Source of the DNA: Ecdyonurus torrentis
Lineage: Eukaryota; Arthropoda; Insecta; Ephemeroptera; Heptageniidae
Length of the DNA: 64,000 nt
Direction of reading: 5' to 3'
Assembly (NCBI GenBank): GCA_949318235.1
Contig: OX439136.1
Location: 15,099,890-15,163,889 of the forward strand
Shown here in pieces: positions 12,983 to 24,651 of this stretch (position 1 is its first letter; each line of letters opens with the position of its first letter). The notes under the pieces were generated by a model. The model made no database searches. It was not told where the DNA came from and saw only the letters and a program-made list of their open reading frames with translations. The position numbers and the translations under genes are program-made.

Positions 12983-15309
12983 ATGAGTTCAAGGTAATAA
13001 AGTATTTTTTTGTAATATATCCTGTAAAATATGACCTCTAGATTGTTTTCATATAACATCATTTCCGAGCATCATTCTTTTTGAGTTCATTTTCCATTTA
13101 TTCCTCTTTTTTTTCTTTCCAGTGAGATTCCGGGTGTACAACCAGAAGATTTTATGGATACGATTTTAAGATTTGGCCTTTATCTTGGAGCAGTTTTCCA
13201 ACTAATTTGTATTGCTGCAGTTATTGTAGTACCAGAACGAGTTGACCAAAGTTCGAGAGTAAGTTTCGGAAGCTGCCCCTGTTAGTCCCCGGTCAGTCCC
13301 CTGCAGTTCTACATATAGACAGTGCAGATATGTATTATTCGTGCTAGGGCCACGTTTTAGTAGAAAAAAAAAGTCACCACAATATGACAAAACTCAAAAT
13401 ACTATACATATGAAATATTAAAATGCTTGACCTATGTAAGAAAATTAATAAGCAGCTTTTGACATTTTATTACTTTTCTCTGTCTTGAAAAACTCATTTT
13501 AATCTATAAAAACCTTCAATACATAATATATGTATTTAATAAATTTTAAATTAATAATTTTCTTAATATGTCAGTGGCATTTTCTGCTCATGCAGTCTGT
13601 GCTTGCTTCTTCCATATATATAGAGTCAAAGCGTAAGCTAAAGTAATCGATGAACACAACCACCAGTTCTATGGGGGAAAAAAATAAATAAATAAAGTCC
13701 ATACATGTACTGTAAATGATACTGTACTGTCTATGTTCTATGTAACACCAAATAGAAAATCCAAAAAGTTCCTTACATTAGACTTTAACTGTATATGTAG
13801 GAACTTTCAAGATTTACTTTCGGTACCAGTATATATCATGACATACACAGATTGGCAGAGCAAAGCATTAAAGCCATCATCAAGCGATATATCGAGGATG
13901 AGGAACAGGGATACGACCAATGAGCTAGCACCCGAGTTTAGGAAAACGAAAAACAAAAGTCTTAATATTTTTTTCTATAATAGCTAGAAGCTAAAAATTA
14001 TTTTATTTAAAACGGCTGGTTTATTAGCTTTCTGAAACATTTAAAAAAATAAAATTATGACGCAAATTAACAAAGTTAATTAATAATGGGAAATATTTGA
14101 GCGCGATTTTTGGTCTTGTTTTTACAACTGTGAAGTTCAACTCGATGTCAAAAGTTTAGTTAACATTGGATTGTAATGAATTTTTTACATAAAATACGAA
14201 ACTGAACAGCGTATACAAGGATGTAAATTTTTTGGCAACCTCAAAAAATTAGCAAAGTTATTTGCACATTTCTAATTAAAAAAATTTTTGCGTTAAAATG
14301 AAGCTAAAACTTTAAAATTTGGGCTCAGTATTCACCATTAAAGTGAAAATGTTTGCTGAAAAAAATAAATTATTTTTGATCATTTGTTACAATTTTACAA
14401 TTTAATTGAATACTTTAGAATAAATGAGAAAAGTGAAGCCGATGCACGAGAGAAAAAAGAGAAGAAATTTTGCAAGCTACTAAAAATTCGCTGTGCTAAG
14501 CTACTACGTAATTTTATTTTTTCTATCAAAATATCAAAATTTCATACGGTGCCAACGAAATAACTTAATTATGTGAAATATAAAACAAATACCCAAACAA
14601 AATGTTGCTGAAGTATGCATATTTTTACGCTGTTATACTTGCTTAAACCAACAGTTTTTTTTTCGTAGTAGCTTAGGACAGTGACTTTTTAGTAGCTTTT
14701 TCATTTTTTTCTCATTTATTCTAAAGTATTCAATTAAATTGTAAAATTGTAACAAATGATCAAAAATAATTTATTTTTTCAGCAAACATTTTCACTTTAA
14801 TGGTAAACATTCAGGCCAAATTTCAAAGTTGTGGCTTCATTTTAACGCTAAAATTTTTTTAATTAGAAATGTGCAAATAACTTTTGCTAATTTTTTGAGG
14901 TTGCCAAAAAATTTACATCCTTGTATACGCTGTTCAGTTTCGTATTTTATGTAAAAAATTCATTACAATCCAATGTTAACTAAACTTTTGACATCGAGTT
15001 GAACTTCACAGTTGTAAAAACAAGACCAAAAATCGCGCTCAAATATTTCCCATTATTAATTAACTTTGTTAATTTGCGTCATAATTTTATTTTTTTAAAT
15101 GTTCCAGAAAGCTAATAAACCAGCCGTTTTAAATAAAATAATTTTTAGCTTCTAGCTATTATAGAAAAAAATATTAAGACTTTTGTTTTTCGTTTTCCTA
15201 AACTCGGGTGCTAGCTTATTGGTCGTATCCCTGCTCCTCATCCTCGATATGCTCACTTGTTTAACATTGTATTAATTGTATGTAGAAGGTAGGAACTTGA
15301 TGGAGTTTA

Positions 15310-15355
<46 letters not shown>

Positions 15356-15534
15356 CTGGTACCTACTGAAAGCCCTTTGAAATAAAAAATAATAAAAAAA
15401 AATAAGTAAATTTGAGAGATGATGAGATGGTCTGAGCTTTTCAATTTACAAAAGATTTTCATGGAATACTCCTATGTATTACCTATTATAAATTTATGTA
15501 GAATTCAAAACTAACATTAATGCTATATTGAAAA

Positions 15535-15588
<54 letters not shown>

Positions 15589-16129
15589 ACAAGGTTATAA
15601 GCTGTGTTAACTCGAATAAAATAATAAAATATATTTAAATACCAGTATATATAAAAAACATTGTTCCTACCCTAAAAAAGAGGAGGGAGGACTATAAATG
15701 ATATTAGTCCGATGCTGGATCTCAAGAAATTATTATTCACATGGCGGGTAAATTTGACGCGCGTTTCAAAGCTGGAACAATGTAAACAAATGGAGCCGTT
15801 CACATGGTTTTTGAAAATTACATGTGAACAGCTCCATTTGTTTACATTGTTCCAGCTTTGTAACGCGCTTTGACGCACGTTGACGCGTGTCAAATTTACT
15901 CGTCATGTGAATAATGCTTAAATTTGTCTACTCAAGCACAAGTATGGCTCTTGATATCATGTAATATTGTATAGTCTAAAACAGAAAATTATCCTAATAT
16001 AATTTATGTTTGATTTTGTAATTTCTTAGTACAGTTCATTGACTATTTTTTAAACTAAATATAAATACTCGGTGAACTCAAAAATTAGAAAATCACGCAT
16101 CTTAAAATAATGCCCTCTTTTAGAACATT

Positions 16130-16172
<43 letters not shown>

Positions 16173-16326
16173 CATTTCTTTTCTTTTCTTTCTTTCTTCT
16201 TACAATGGTGAATTACAGGATGATCAAAGTGATGATGAAGGATCTGATCATGGTAGTCCCCACACCACTCCTCGCCGACCATACAGTCATCATCGTAGGA
16301 AGGCAGATAAGAAGAAAAGAAGATAG
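12983..16326 (+). CDS. MANBAL: MANBAL homologue (UPF0239 family small membrane protein)
   Basis: Three coding exons, 12983-12993, 13123-13258 and 16219-16326, join in phase to an 84-residue protein, the usual family size (human about 85). The first exon is only 11 nt (MSS plus two bases). The joined AGT codon leads into EIPGVQPEDFMDTILRF, then a single hydrophobic helix (YLGAVFQLICIAAVIVV) that matches the conserved LRxGLxLGAxFQLIC signature of MANBAL. The tail is acidic (DDQSDDEGSD) and then strongly basic (RRKADKKKRR). It is predicted to be a single-pass membrane protein; the molecular function of the family is not established. Intron 2 (2960 nt) holds two foldbacks plus CT, AT and poly-T tracts. 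A possible AATAAA polyadenylation signal lies at 16981. Confidence 0.92.
13889..15250. mobile_element. 1.36-kb foldback element (long inverted repeat) in MANBAL intron 2
   Basis: Left arm from ATATCGAGGATGAGG pairs with the right arm ending CCTCATCCTCGATAT. Coordinates of paired landmarks (13925/15214, 14411/14728) give the same sum, so about 540 nt of each arm align without gaps, with scattered mismatches. The centre (about 14430-14708) is less regular. No open reading frame of note, so it is non-autonomous. Confidence 0.88.
15308..15351. repeat. Poly-C followed by (CT)n microsatellite
   Basis: A run of about a dozen C residues leads directly into about 15 CT units inside MANBAL intron 2. 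Confidence 0.95.
15541..15585. repeat. (AT)n microsatellite
   Basis: More than 20 uninterrupted TA dinucleotides after a poly-A run, inside MANBAL intron 2. Confidence 0.95.
15732..15915. mobile_element. Short palindromic MITE in MANBAL intron 2
   Basis: ATTATTCACATG at the left pairs with CATGTGAATAAT at the right. Inside, ACAATGTAAACAAATGGAGC pairs with its complement on the other arm. About 184 bp, non-coding. Confidence 0.85.
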
Positions 16327-17194
16327 TCAAGACAACTCAGGTCCATTAGTGTGTAAATAACAAGCTAAATGGCTTTATATTATGTGTCGTAAATGTGTCT
16401 ATTATATATTATATATGTGAGAAAACGACTAATCAAATTATTTGTTTTTTTTTTGTTTTTTTTTTTTTTTTTACATTATTGTTTATATAAATGTAGGCCT
16501 ATAGAACTTTTATACATTATTACTATAGCTAATACATATAATTACAGTAAAGTGTATTTTGTAAAATTTCAATGATATTCAAAATGTAAAAAGTTTCCAA
16601 TAATCGAATTTTATAAAATTTACAAATTTTAATATTAAAAAATGCCTGCATTGGTTTCAATTTTTTAGACCTTATTTAAACATTTTATACAATTGAGAGT
16701 TTAAAATTTAAGTAATTTACAGAAAACATAAGTGTTTGGAAATTTTTATTTTAAAGGGTATGTTTTTAAAATATTTGCCTTTATTTTATTATTGATTTTT
16801 TTAGTATGTATTATTATTATTCATAAAAGGCTTGCAGTTTTAAAATAATTATTTTGGACTTTTGGTTTTCTCTAAGCCATCACAACGTGAAGGCTAGCGC
16901 ACTGCGTCTATGATCAACCATTTTTTAACTCAATCTACTCTACTTTTTTATATTGTTTGGGAGTTTATTATTAATATTTTAATAAACATAACAGCGTTAA
17001 AAATTTAAAGGGAGCCTGTACTCAAAACAAAGTTTACGTGATTTCCTGACTTTCCCTTTGTATATATACTAGTATGCTTATTTTCAAATTTCAGTATTAT
17101 TTTATTACTTATATAAACAGTAGGTGAATCTATATTTAATTAATATATAAAGCAATCATTTATAATTTCCTAATACTCCGTAGCTTTAGTGTAT

Positions 17195-17347
17195 CATATC
17201 TTCTCTATCGCGTCAAAATGTATTAAGTGGAATTATCAGGAGCGCGCCAAACATTCCATCTGATGCTGTAAACCCTAGGTAGTTGGAACGTTTGACGAGC
17301 TCGTGATAATTTCACTTGATACATTTTGACGTGATAGAGACGATATG
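17195..17347. mobile_element. Palindromic MITE, family B copy 1
   Basis: CTCTATCGCGTCAAAATGTA at the left pairs with TACATTTTGACGTGATAGAG at the right, with GAGCGCGCCAAAC/GTTTGACGAGCTC inside. A second copy lies at 26731-26860. Confidence 0.85.
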
Positions 17348-17365
17348 AATTAGTATTATTTCTAT

Positions 17366-17556
17366 AGCCCTGGTTGCGCCCAAAGGGCATACTTGCATTT
17401 GGTCAAATTCACGGCTGAGTGTGTATCCGCCCCGCCATAAGATAAACAAATAAAACCTACTGCAAAAACGCTCTTTGTTTAACTGGACAAAAATGTAAGT
17501 ACACTTTTTGTAAGACAATCTTCAAATGCAATGATGCTCTTTGGGCACAACCAAGG
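17366..17556. mobile_element. Short palindromic element
   Basis: GGTTGCGCCCAAAGGGCATA at the left pairs with TGCTCTTTGGGCACAACC at the right, followed inward by TTGCATTTG/CAAATGCAA. Lies between two other foldbacks. Confidence 0.7.
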
Positions 17557-17564
17557 TGAAATGC

Positions 17565-17727
17565 ATATCGATGCCTCCGCGCCAAAAAGAAGCATCTACA
17601 CTTTCCAGATTTACGGCGAGTGGAGCATCTACACTTTCCACTGCAGCACGGTGGAAAGTGCAGATGCTCCACTCACCGTAAATCTGGAAAGTGTAGATGC
17701 TTCTTTTTGGCGCGGAGGCATCGATAT
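17565..17727. mobile_element. Near-perfect palindromic MITE with ATATCGATG ends
   Basis: ATATCGATGCCTCCGCGCC pairs with GGCGCGGAGGCATCGATAT, and the two arms are complementary almost to the centre (CTGCAGCACGG). Related copy at 33302-33482. The terminal TATCGATG is shared with elements at 47527, 60899 and 62897. Confidence 0.9.
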
Positions 17728-17898
17728 TATGATTTGTATTAAAATGTTATCTTTGATACTGTGTTTCATTATAAGTATTATCAGGAGTAGAAGTATGGCA
17801 AGACTTGTCTTAACAAAGGGATTTTAGTCAACATTGGGTTTATGGAACTTCCTCTATTTTTTGTTTATTTTATTATTTTTATTATTATTATTTTGTGC

Positions 17899-17923
17899 GG
17901 GGGGGGGGGGGGGGGGGGGGGGG
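17899..17923 (+). repeat. 25-nt poly-G run
   Basis: An uninterrupted run of about 25 G residues in otherwise AT-rich sequence. Such a run can form G-quadruplex structure, and its exact length is probably unreliable. Confidence 0.9.
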
Positions 17924-18649
17924 ACATCCTGGCATAAAAGGTAAAGCCTGTTATACTCCTGATAATTACTAAATCAAATACTAATATGTAGTTTTATGGA
18001 AAATGTTTTTATAACCTTGCATTTTGTAACAATTATAGGGAAATACTATGTTTTGCTTATCCACAGAAAACTATATTTAATTACGAATAAAATAAATATT
18101 AAAAAGCAAATATTTTTTCTTTTTGTATTACATTGAAGTAACATTTGTTATAATTTCTACCTCTTTCCTATATACTAAATATTATATTTTATATTTATGC
18201 AACTTTATGTATTGATCAGTCACTGTAATATAAAATTTTACTTTATTGTGCTATCACAATTAAAGGATGTGTAAAGCTAAATCAATTTATTATATATTTT
18301 ATACTTATGAAGAGTAATGAGTTCAAACCTGTGAAAGAAAAAATTCGCAAAAAAATTATTTCGGGTACTTATTAGATTTGCCTGCTGATGTCACTAGGGA
18401 AAATGTAGATTTTACCTTTATTTTAGACCTTTTGCTACCTGGTATTTATGTTGTTATGGCTGAGCACATTAAGCTTTCAAAACAGGACACAACAAGTAAC
18501 GGAAAGAAACTGTGAAAAAACTAATTAACTAATTATGTAATAATAATTTGAACTTTTTTTTTTTTATGTAATGAATTATAAAATACTCTAGTAGTAGTAT
18601 AGAAAACATTATTCCCTAAGACCCCATTTGATGTATTTATATGGATAAA

Positions 18650-18850
18650 ATACTATCCTTTTAACATGTATTTTAATAAAAAAAATATCCAGTACAGTAC
18701 TAATAGATGCTAGAACATTTGATCCCAAGTAACTATATAAGTTAGAGAATCTTTGAGTTTTATTACTTTTCAATTCAACTATTTTCTATTTAAACTTTTA
18801 TTTTTAAACTTTTATTTTTAAACTTTTATTTTTAAACTTTTAACATCATA
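18650..18850. repeat. Dispersed repeat family D, copy 1
   Basis: The string CCTTTTAAC, then GATCCCAAGT, AGAGAATCTTTG.GTTTTATTA and TTCAATTCAAC..ATTTTCTA recurs in the same order at 47760-47960 and 48480-48650. Here it ends in a tandem of AAACTTTTATTTTT units (18792-18841). Non-coding. Confidence 0.65.
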
Positions 18851-20542
18851 CATATTTATATGAAATATAGTTAATGTTCTATATTAACAATTAACCTCAG
18901 ACATGACAGAACATTTTTATTATTATTCAGCGTAAGTTTGCAGTGCGTTCAAAAGCATGGTTCAATAGCAATGGCCAAAATACGAATTGCAACCACTACC
19001 AAGAACTGATTCTGTAACTTCATAACGAACAAAATTATTCTATATCTAATGCAAATTTGTGTGTTGCAACAAAGCGACAAAATTACAGAATCAGCCCCCT
19101 GGTTCTCCAATATTGCCTGTTCATAACACAAATTGGAAATAGTTCTGGTCCCTTATTAAACAAAAAACAAAAAAACAAAAAAAAAACTCAGAATTAAGGA
19201 AATTTGTTAGAAATAAAGAGAGATTTTTTTTTATGTTTTTTTATTACACAGCTAAAAACTTAATCCATCTTCCAAAATCATGTACAATTTTTCAGTACAT
19301 GCGACCCTTACAAATCATTAAACACACATTATCTTGTCTTGAAATTACATTCTGTGATACTTTAAAATTTAATTGATATACTTTTTATTATTATTATTTC
19401 TTTATATTTAACTGAAATGTTTTTTTTAATTATTTTTATTATTATGTTTAAAATTCCAATTCATCATACACACTTTAAATCTCCCAAATTAATTATCTTT
19501 CCAACTTTATTATTTTTTTTCATTAATATTAATACTTTGAAACAGCTAAGCAATATTATTATTATTATTATTTTAAATGTATTTTTTATTAATTTTTTTC
19601 ATTTTTTGTAATATTATATTTCTAGCATAGCCATAATTTTTTCCTGGCTTTAGAAAAAAAAATTATTTTAATTTTTTATCTGGGGAAAAAATTACATTGA
19701 TTAATTTTAAATTACAGATTCTTCATTTAATATTTTTTTTACTTAATTTTTTTTGAAACATCAATTTTTAGATAAAAGAATGAAAAAAATTATATAACTA
19801 TTTTTTAAAGTTTATATAATTATACATGATAAAAAAAATTGTTTCATTACATTTTTTATATGAACAACTTTTTTTCTTGTATAATACAGGTTACATTTTT
19901 TATTTTTTTGCAAAAGAAAAAATGTAGATAAAAAAACAAACAAAATTTTATAGGAGCCCACAATCTTTTTTTTTTTTTTTTTTTTTCATATAATGTTAAG
20001 AATTCAAATAACTACAATATTTTAACTTAAGAAGTGACGTTTTTGTAATTTAATTTTTATACAGTTATTAATATATTATAAGCCAATAATATATTTTTAT
20101 TTTATTTTTTTTACATTGATATTTTTATATATATATTAAGAAAACACCTTAGCTATATTTAATATTATTTAAATATATTACTCCTTAAATGCTAAGGCAT
20201 TTTAAATACAGAAAAAACTTTCTTTTTATTATTAAATTACTTTTTTTTTCTTTCAAAAATTGATATAACATTATACTTAAATCATTAAGAAACACTTCTA
20301 TTATTATTATTATTTAAATGACATCGATTTAATAATACAAAAAAAAAGTATTATTTTTTTTAAATTTGCATAATTTGATGTGATATAACAAAATGGATAA
20401 TGATTAGGTACTTTATTTTTTATTTAATTTTAATTAGTATAGCAAGAAATAACATTTGTTTTATTCTACTATTATTATTTAGGTTTTAACAGAAATTTAA
20501 CAGCAAATATTCAATCAACGTCCAAAGTAAAACCTTTAACGA

Positions 20543-20998
20543 TCTTCCCAATAGAAGACTCGCAATAGAAGTTTTAGTGAGTAAATGAACAAACTCGCAG
20601 CTCAACAATACTAACAAAGAGCTAGCAGATGACTTTGTGTTCCTGTCTACATTTAAAATGCTTTCTTATGGGGCAATGAAACAGCTATAACTTGAGTTAA
20701 AATCATTTCCAAACTGAAATTTTTACTGTAGCTTACTGAGCCTTTGTTTTCCTGTTACAAATTATTATTTTCCTCCAATTGACTTCAAATCCATGAAAAC
20801 AAAAGCTTTGAGGATCAGTAAGCTACAATTAAAATTTCAACTCAGAGAAATAATTTTAACTTGAGTTATAGCTGTTTCATTACCCCATAAGAAATCATGT
20901 AAATTGAGACAGGAACACAAAGTTGCCTCCTAACACCTTGTTAGTTTTGTTGACCTGTGAGTTTGTTTATTTTATCACTAAACCTACTTTTGGGAGGC
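20543..20998. mobile_element. Foldback element
   Basis: CTTTGTGTTCCTGTCTACAT pairs with ACAGGAACACAAAG further right. ATGGGGCAATGAAACAGCTA pairs with TAGCTGTTTCATTACCCCAT, and AACTCGCAG..CTAACAAAG has partners near 20940-20970. Arms of about 200 nt, diverged. Confidence 0.8.
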
Positions 20999-21009
20999 AG
21001 AATTGAGCT

Positions 21010-21113
21010 GTGATCACATATTCTGATTTTTGCATAACAAAATTGAACAATCAAAATACATTGTAGAATTTTGTTATGCAAAAAATTATGCAAAACTCAG
21101 AATATGTGAATAC
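21010..21113. mobile_element. Short palindromic element
   Basis: TCACATATTCTGA..TTGCATAACAAAATT pairs with AATTTTGTTATGCAA..TCAGAATATGTGA. The 120-codon frame that spans it is a by-product. Confidence 0.75.
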
Positions 21114-21277
21114 AGCATTAGATTTATTAATGAATGGCATTTGCAACATAAAATGTACAGAGCCCATGTAAAGTCTACTAGCCCTGAAAAAAATCTGCCT
21201 TTTTGCGTTATAATGTTTCCCCATATACATAGCATTTGGAGGCAGTTCCAATATGGTCAGATTTTTTTTTTCAAGCC

Positions 21278-21443
21278 ATTGATCAATAAAGGAACAATTG
21301 TTTTGAGGTCAACTATAAGCAATTTCAGTCACATCCGCTTACATTTCTCCTTGCTACGTATGCGCAGTAAGTCGAAACGGATGCGGATGTGAGCATAACT
21401 GCTTAAAGTTGGCTTCAAATTAGTTATTCCTTTATCAGTCAAT
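21278..21443. mobile_element. Palindromic MITE, family G copy 1
   Basis: ATTGATCAATAAAGGAAC at the left pairs with CCTTTATCAGTCAAT at the right. Internal marks are TTTTGAGGTCAACTATAAGCA and CACATCCG/CGGATGTG. Further copies at 33527-33699 and about 50545-50709. Confidence 0.8.
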
Positions 21444-21625
21444 AGGCTCTCATTTCATGAAGCAAATAACAATGATAAGAAGAAAAAAATATATTGTACA
21501 TTACTATACCAATTAAAATAAAATTTAAAAATTAAATATATCAAGGAGTACCTAACATACTAACACAAAATCTAAAATATTAAATCGAGTTTTTGAATTA
21601 TAATAAATTGTAAAGAATTATTTGA

Positions 21626-21656
<31 letters not shown>

Positions 21657-21724
21657 ACTGTTACCATAAAAACACATTTAACTAGATTATATATATATTG
21701 TTTTTACAGATAAACAAAAAAAAA

Positions 21725-21759
<35 letters not shown>

Positions 21760-23791
21760 GCAATAATACAGTTTGAATATTGAACTATTTTATATTACGT
21801 ATCTTGTATTTCTTTTCATCATAACTATATAGCCTTAAATAACTACTTTGAAACACCATTAATTTTTAATTTTAACATTTAAATTATAAACAAAGTGCAT
21901 AATAGTGGTCTTCATTTTTTTGTAATAGTGAAATTCCATTATTTATGGAAATTGACATTGTTGCCACTATATATATTTACCATTTATTTTACAAATTTAT
22001 TTGGACCGATTCCAAAATTGTATAATTTGATAGTATTTTTACTTTTATTTATATGAAATTCAGTCCAAAAATAAAGTTTTAAAAAAAACAAACATTTAAA
22101 TAGGTTAATTAGTAACCACACTGCTGCAAAATTCTATATATTTTTTAAGTTTTAATAAGACAGTTATAGAAAGCATTTAAAGCTTAAACTCTAACAGCAT
22201 TTTTTTTTTTTTTTTTACTAACATTTTTTTGTGATTTATTTTTCCATTGATATATTTATAAACTATTTCAATAGTATTAATATTTATAAGTATGTGTATA
22301 TTTCATTTTCTTAATTCTAAACAAAGATTATAGTTTTAATTAATTTAAAAAAAATCAAATTAAAATAGTTGAAGATAGTGAGAGAGAGAAAAAACACATC
22401 GATATATTTTATAAAGTGGGCTCCATTTAATAAGAATATTGTTAAATTATAATATATTTATGTTTACTTTTTCATTTAAAAGCTATTTGATAATTATGTA
22501 TTTATTATTTTTATTATTTTTTTTTTTACTGTTTTTTTCATCCAATAAATAAATTTTTATTTAAGTTGGATGTAGTATTTAGTATTTGAAATGTTCATTT
22601 GCAAATTTTTAGGCAATTTGTAAGGATATTTTTCAGTTTTATTGAAATTATAAAGAAAATTCCTTTTTTTATTATTATTATGCCTTTATATTTTTTGTCC
22701 CATTTATTTTTTTGTAATATATGGTTTCTCTATTAATGTTTCTTACAACATTTTTATGTGTATTTTTGTTTCATTTTTGCTGCTATGCATTTTTATATTT
22801 TACAGTCAAATTAAGTTAAATTTGTGGACTGTTTTTTTTTTATGTTATTTTTTTCGTGGCATATATTAAGTAAGTGTATGGTTGTATTATATTTGTATAG
22901 TATGTAGCTTTCTAAATAAAATCATATTTTATTTCAACTACTTTTGGTTGAAATATTTTATTTTGCTTTATTCTGATTATAAAAAAACAAATTTTGGACA
23001 GCTCACAAAATTGTTTTTTTTTTTACTGTATCCTTTTTTATGTTTATTTAGGAAAGATGTTTCATATTATCTTTTTTAAGTAATTTATGCAATTTACTTA
23101 AAATTTTCTTTTTCACTCGTGGTTTGAAAGAAAGGGATATATTTATTTTTTTTCATTATATTCATCAGTTATTTTAAATTATATGTTTTTCCTTCATTTA
23201 GCTGAGCAAGGGGAATATAAGGTCAAGTATAAAAAAATATGGTAAATAATATTTAATTCTTATTTATACTTCAAAAACAATTAAGAATATCAATATTAGT
23301 TAGAGAAAATTGGGAGATGATATATCAGAAAAATTAATTATTTTCACCCCTTACTCTGCTTTCATTTTCCAACTTTACTTTTAAAATATTTTAATTTCAA
23401 TGCAAAAAATCTGATAATAATAATGGAGTAAGTTGATTTTATTAATTATGATTATTATTTTTAGTACAGAAAGAAAAAAAATGGGTTTAGAACTTTCAAC
23501 TTTTATAAACTTTCAAGCTTACTATGAAATTAACTACTAATAAGAATGAGAGAAATGGAGAAAATTAATCAGAGATTTTAATGATGTTCCCCGTTAAGTC
23601 TACTTAAGTTTTAACGGGAGCAGAAATTTTTTCAATATGTGGAGGAAATATTTGTTGTTTCCATGAGAAATAGTTAACAGGAATACATTGACGATGTGTA
23701 AAAAATTTGAATAAATTAAACTTTTACCCAAGCAACTTGACTTGAATATTGTGCAATGACAATAACTAGCGTCAATTTTTCCAGCACAGCC

Positions 23792-23829
<38 letters not shown>

Positions 23830-23848
23830 AATAACTATCTCACAACAC

Positions 23849-24052
23849 AGTAGCTTATACAATGAGTTATCTCCTATACTGAGAATGTCAGATTGAATGC
23901 GCGGCTATTACACCTGGAGGAGACTGCAGAACTAGACATGGAGCATATTTCAAATGACGGCATCTAGTTCTGCAGTCTCCTCCAGGCGCAATTGTGGTGC
24001 ACATTCAATCTTGCAATTCCTTTACAGGAGATGAACTACTGTATTAGCTACT
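23849..24052. mobile_element. Palindromic MITE
   Basis: CAGTAGCTTATAC..GGAGGAGACTGCAGAACTAG pairs with CTAGTTCTGCAGTCTCCTCC..TTAGCTACT. Arms about 85-95 nt around a short centre. Confidence 0.85.
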
Positions 24053-24104
24053 TTGTAACAACAACTATTGAATACTTTATTTCAAATTTGATAATCAAGA
24101 TATA

Positions 24105-24507
24105 GATGTAAAACTAGTACGAGTCTTACCATGGTGAAGAGATGTACTTTAGTTTGGTGAAAATTGTGCTAGTACAAAGACGATGGGTAGCTTTACACAC
24201 AATACTACAAGAGAAAACAGAATATTCGTGTAAGCTTTTCTCAGCCTTTTTAGACTTTGTTTCTCTCAAATTCAGAAAAGGTTGATGTACACACATATAA
24301 TCTACTTCTCTTAAAATATTGTACCAAAAGCTACCATAGTGTACATCGACCGCTTATGTTTATTCAAAATGCAGAAAAGGTAGTGCCGGAAGAGGAAACC
24401 ATGTGACGGTAAAAGTGGGAGGTAGCTCAGGCCTAGCTTGCTGCTGGCACCGACATTTCTCCCACTTTTACGGTCACATGGTTTCCTTTTCCGTTGTTGT
24501 TGTTGTT

Positions 24508-24547
<40 letters not shown>

Positions 24548-24651
24548 TCTACCATACATTATCTACACTAGTAAGATATACACTCAAATACAATACATTT
24601 CTTTACAATGGTAAGGTGTATGCTAGTTTCCTCTGTACTTTTCTTTTTTAA
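24105..24651. mobile_element. Family C foldback, diverged copy with nested hairpin and poly-T
   Basis: The ends match family C (CTTACCATGGTGAAGAG at the left, ATGGTAAGGTGTATGCTAG at the right). An inner hairpin (24386-24493) pairs GAGGAAACCATGTGACGGTA with its complement, and is followed by (GTT)n and a poly-T run of over 30 nt. Confidence 0.7.

Noticed and set aside
17457..17827. Overlapping frames of 71 and 98 codons on both strands
   Set aside because: They lie across the near-perfect palindrome 17565-17727 and mirror each other.
21030..21392. 120-codon plus-strand frame
   Set aside because: It runs through two palindromic elements (21010-21113 and 21278-21443) and has low-complexity AT codon use.
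24311..24559. 82-codon frame with poly-Lys/Gln tract
   Set aside because: Encoded by a poly-T run and (GTT)n inside a foldback element.
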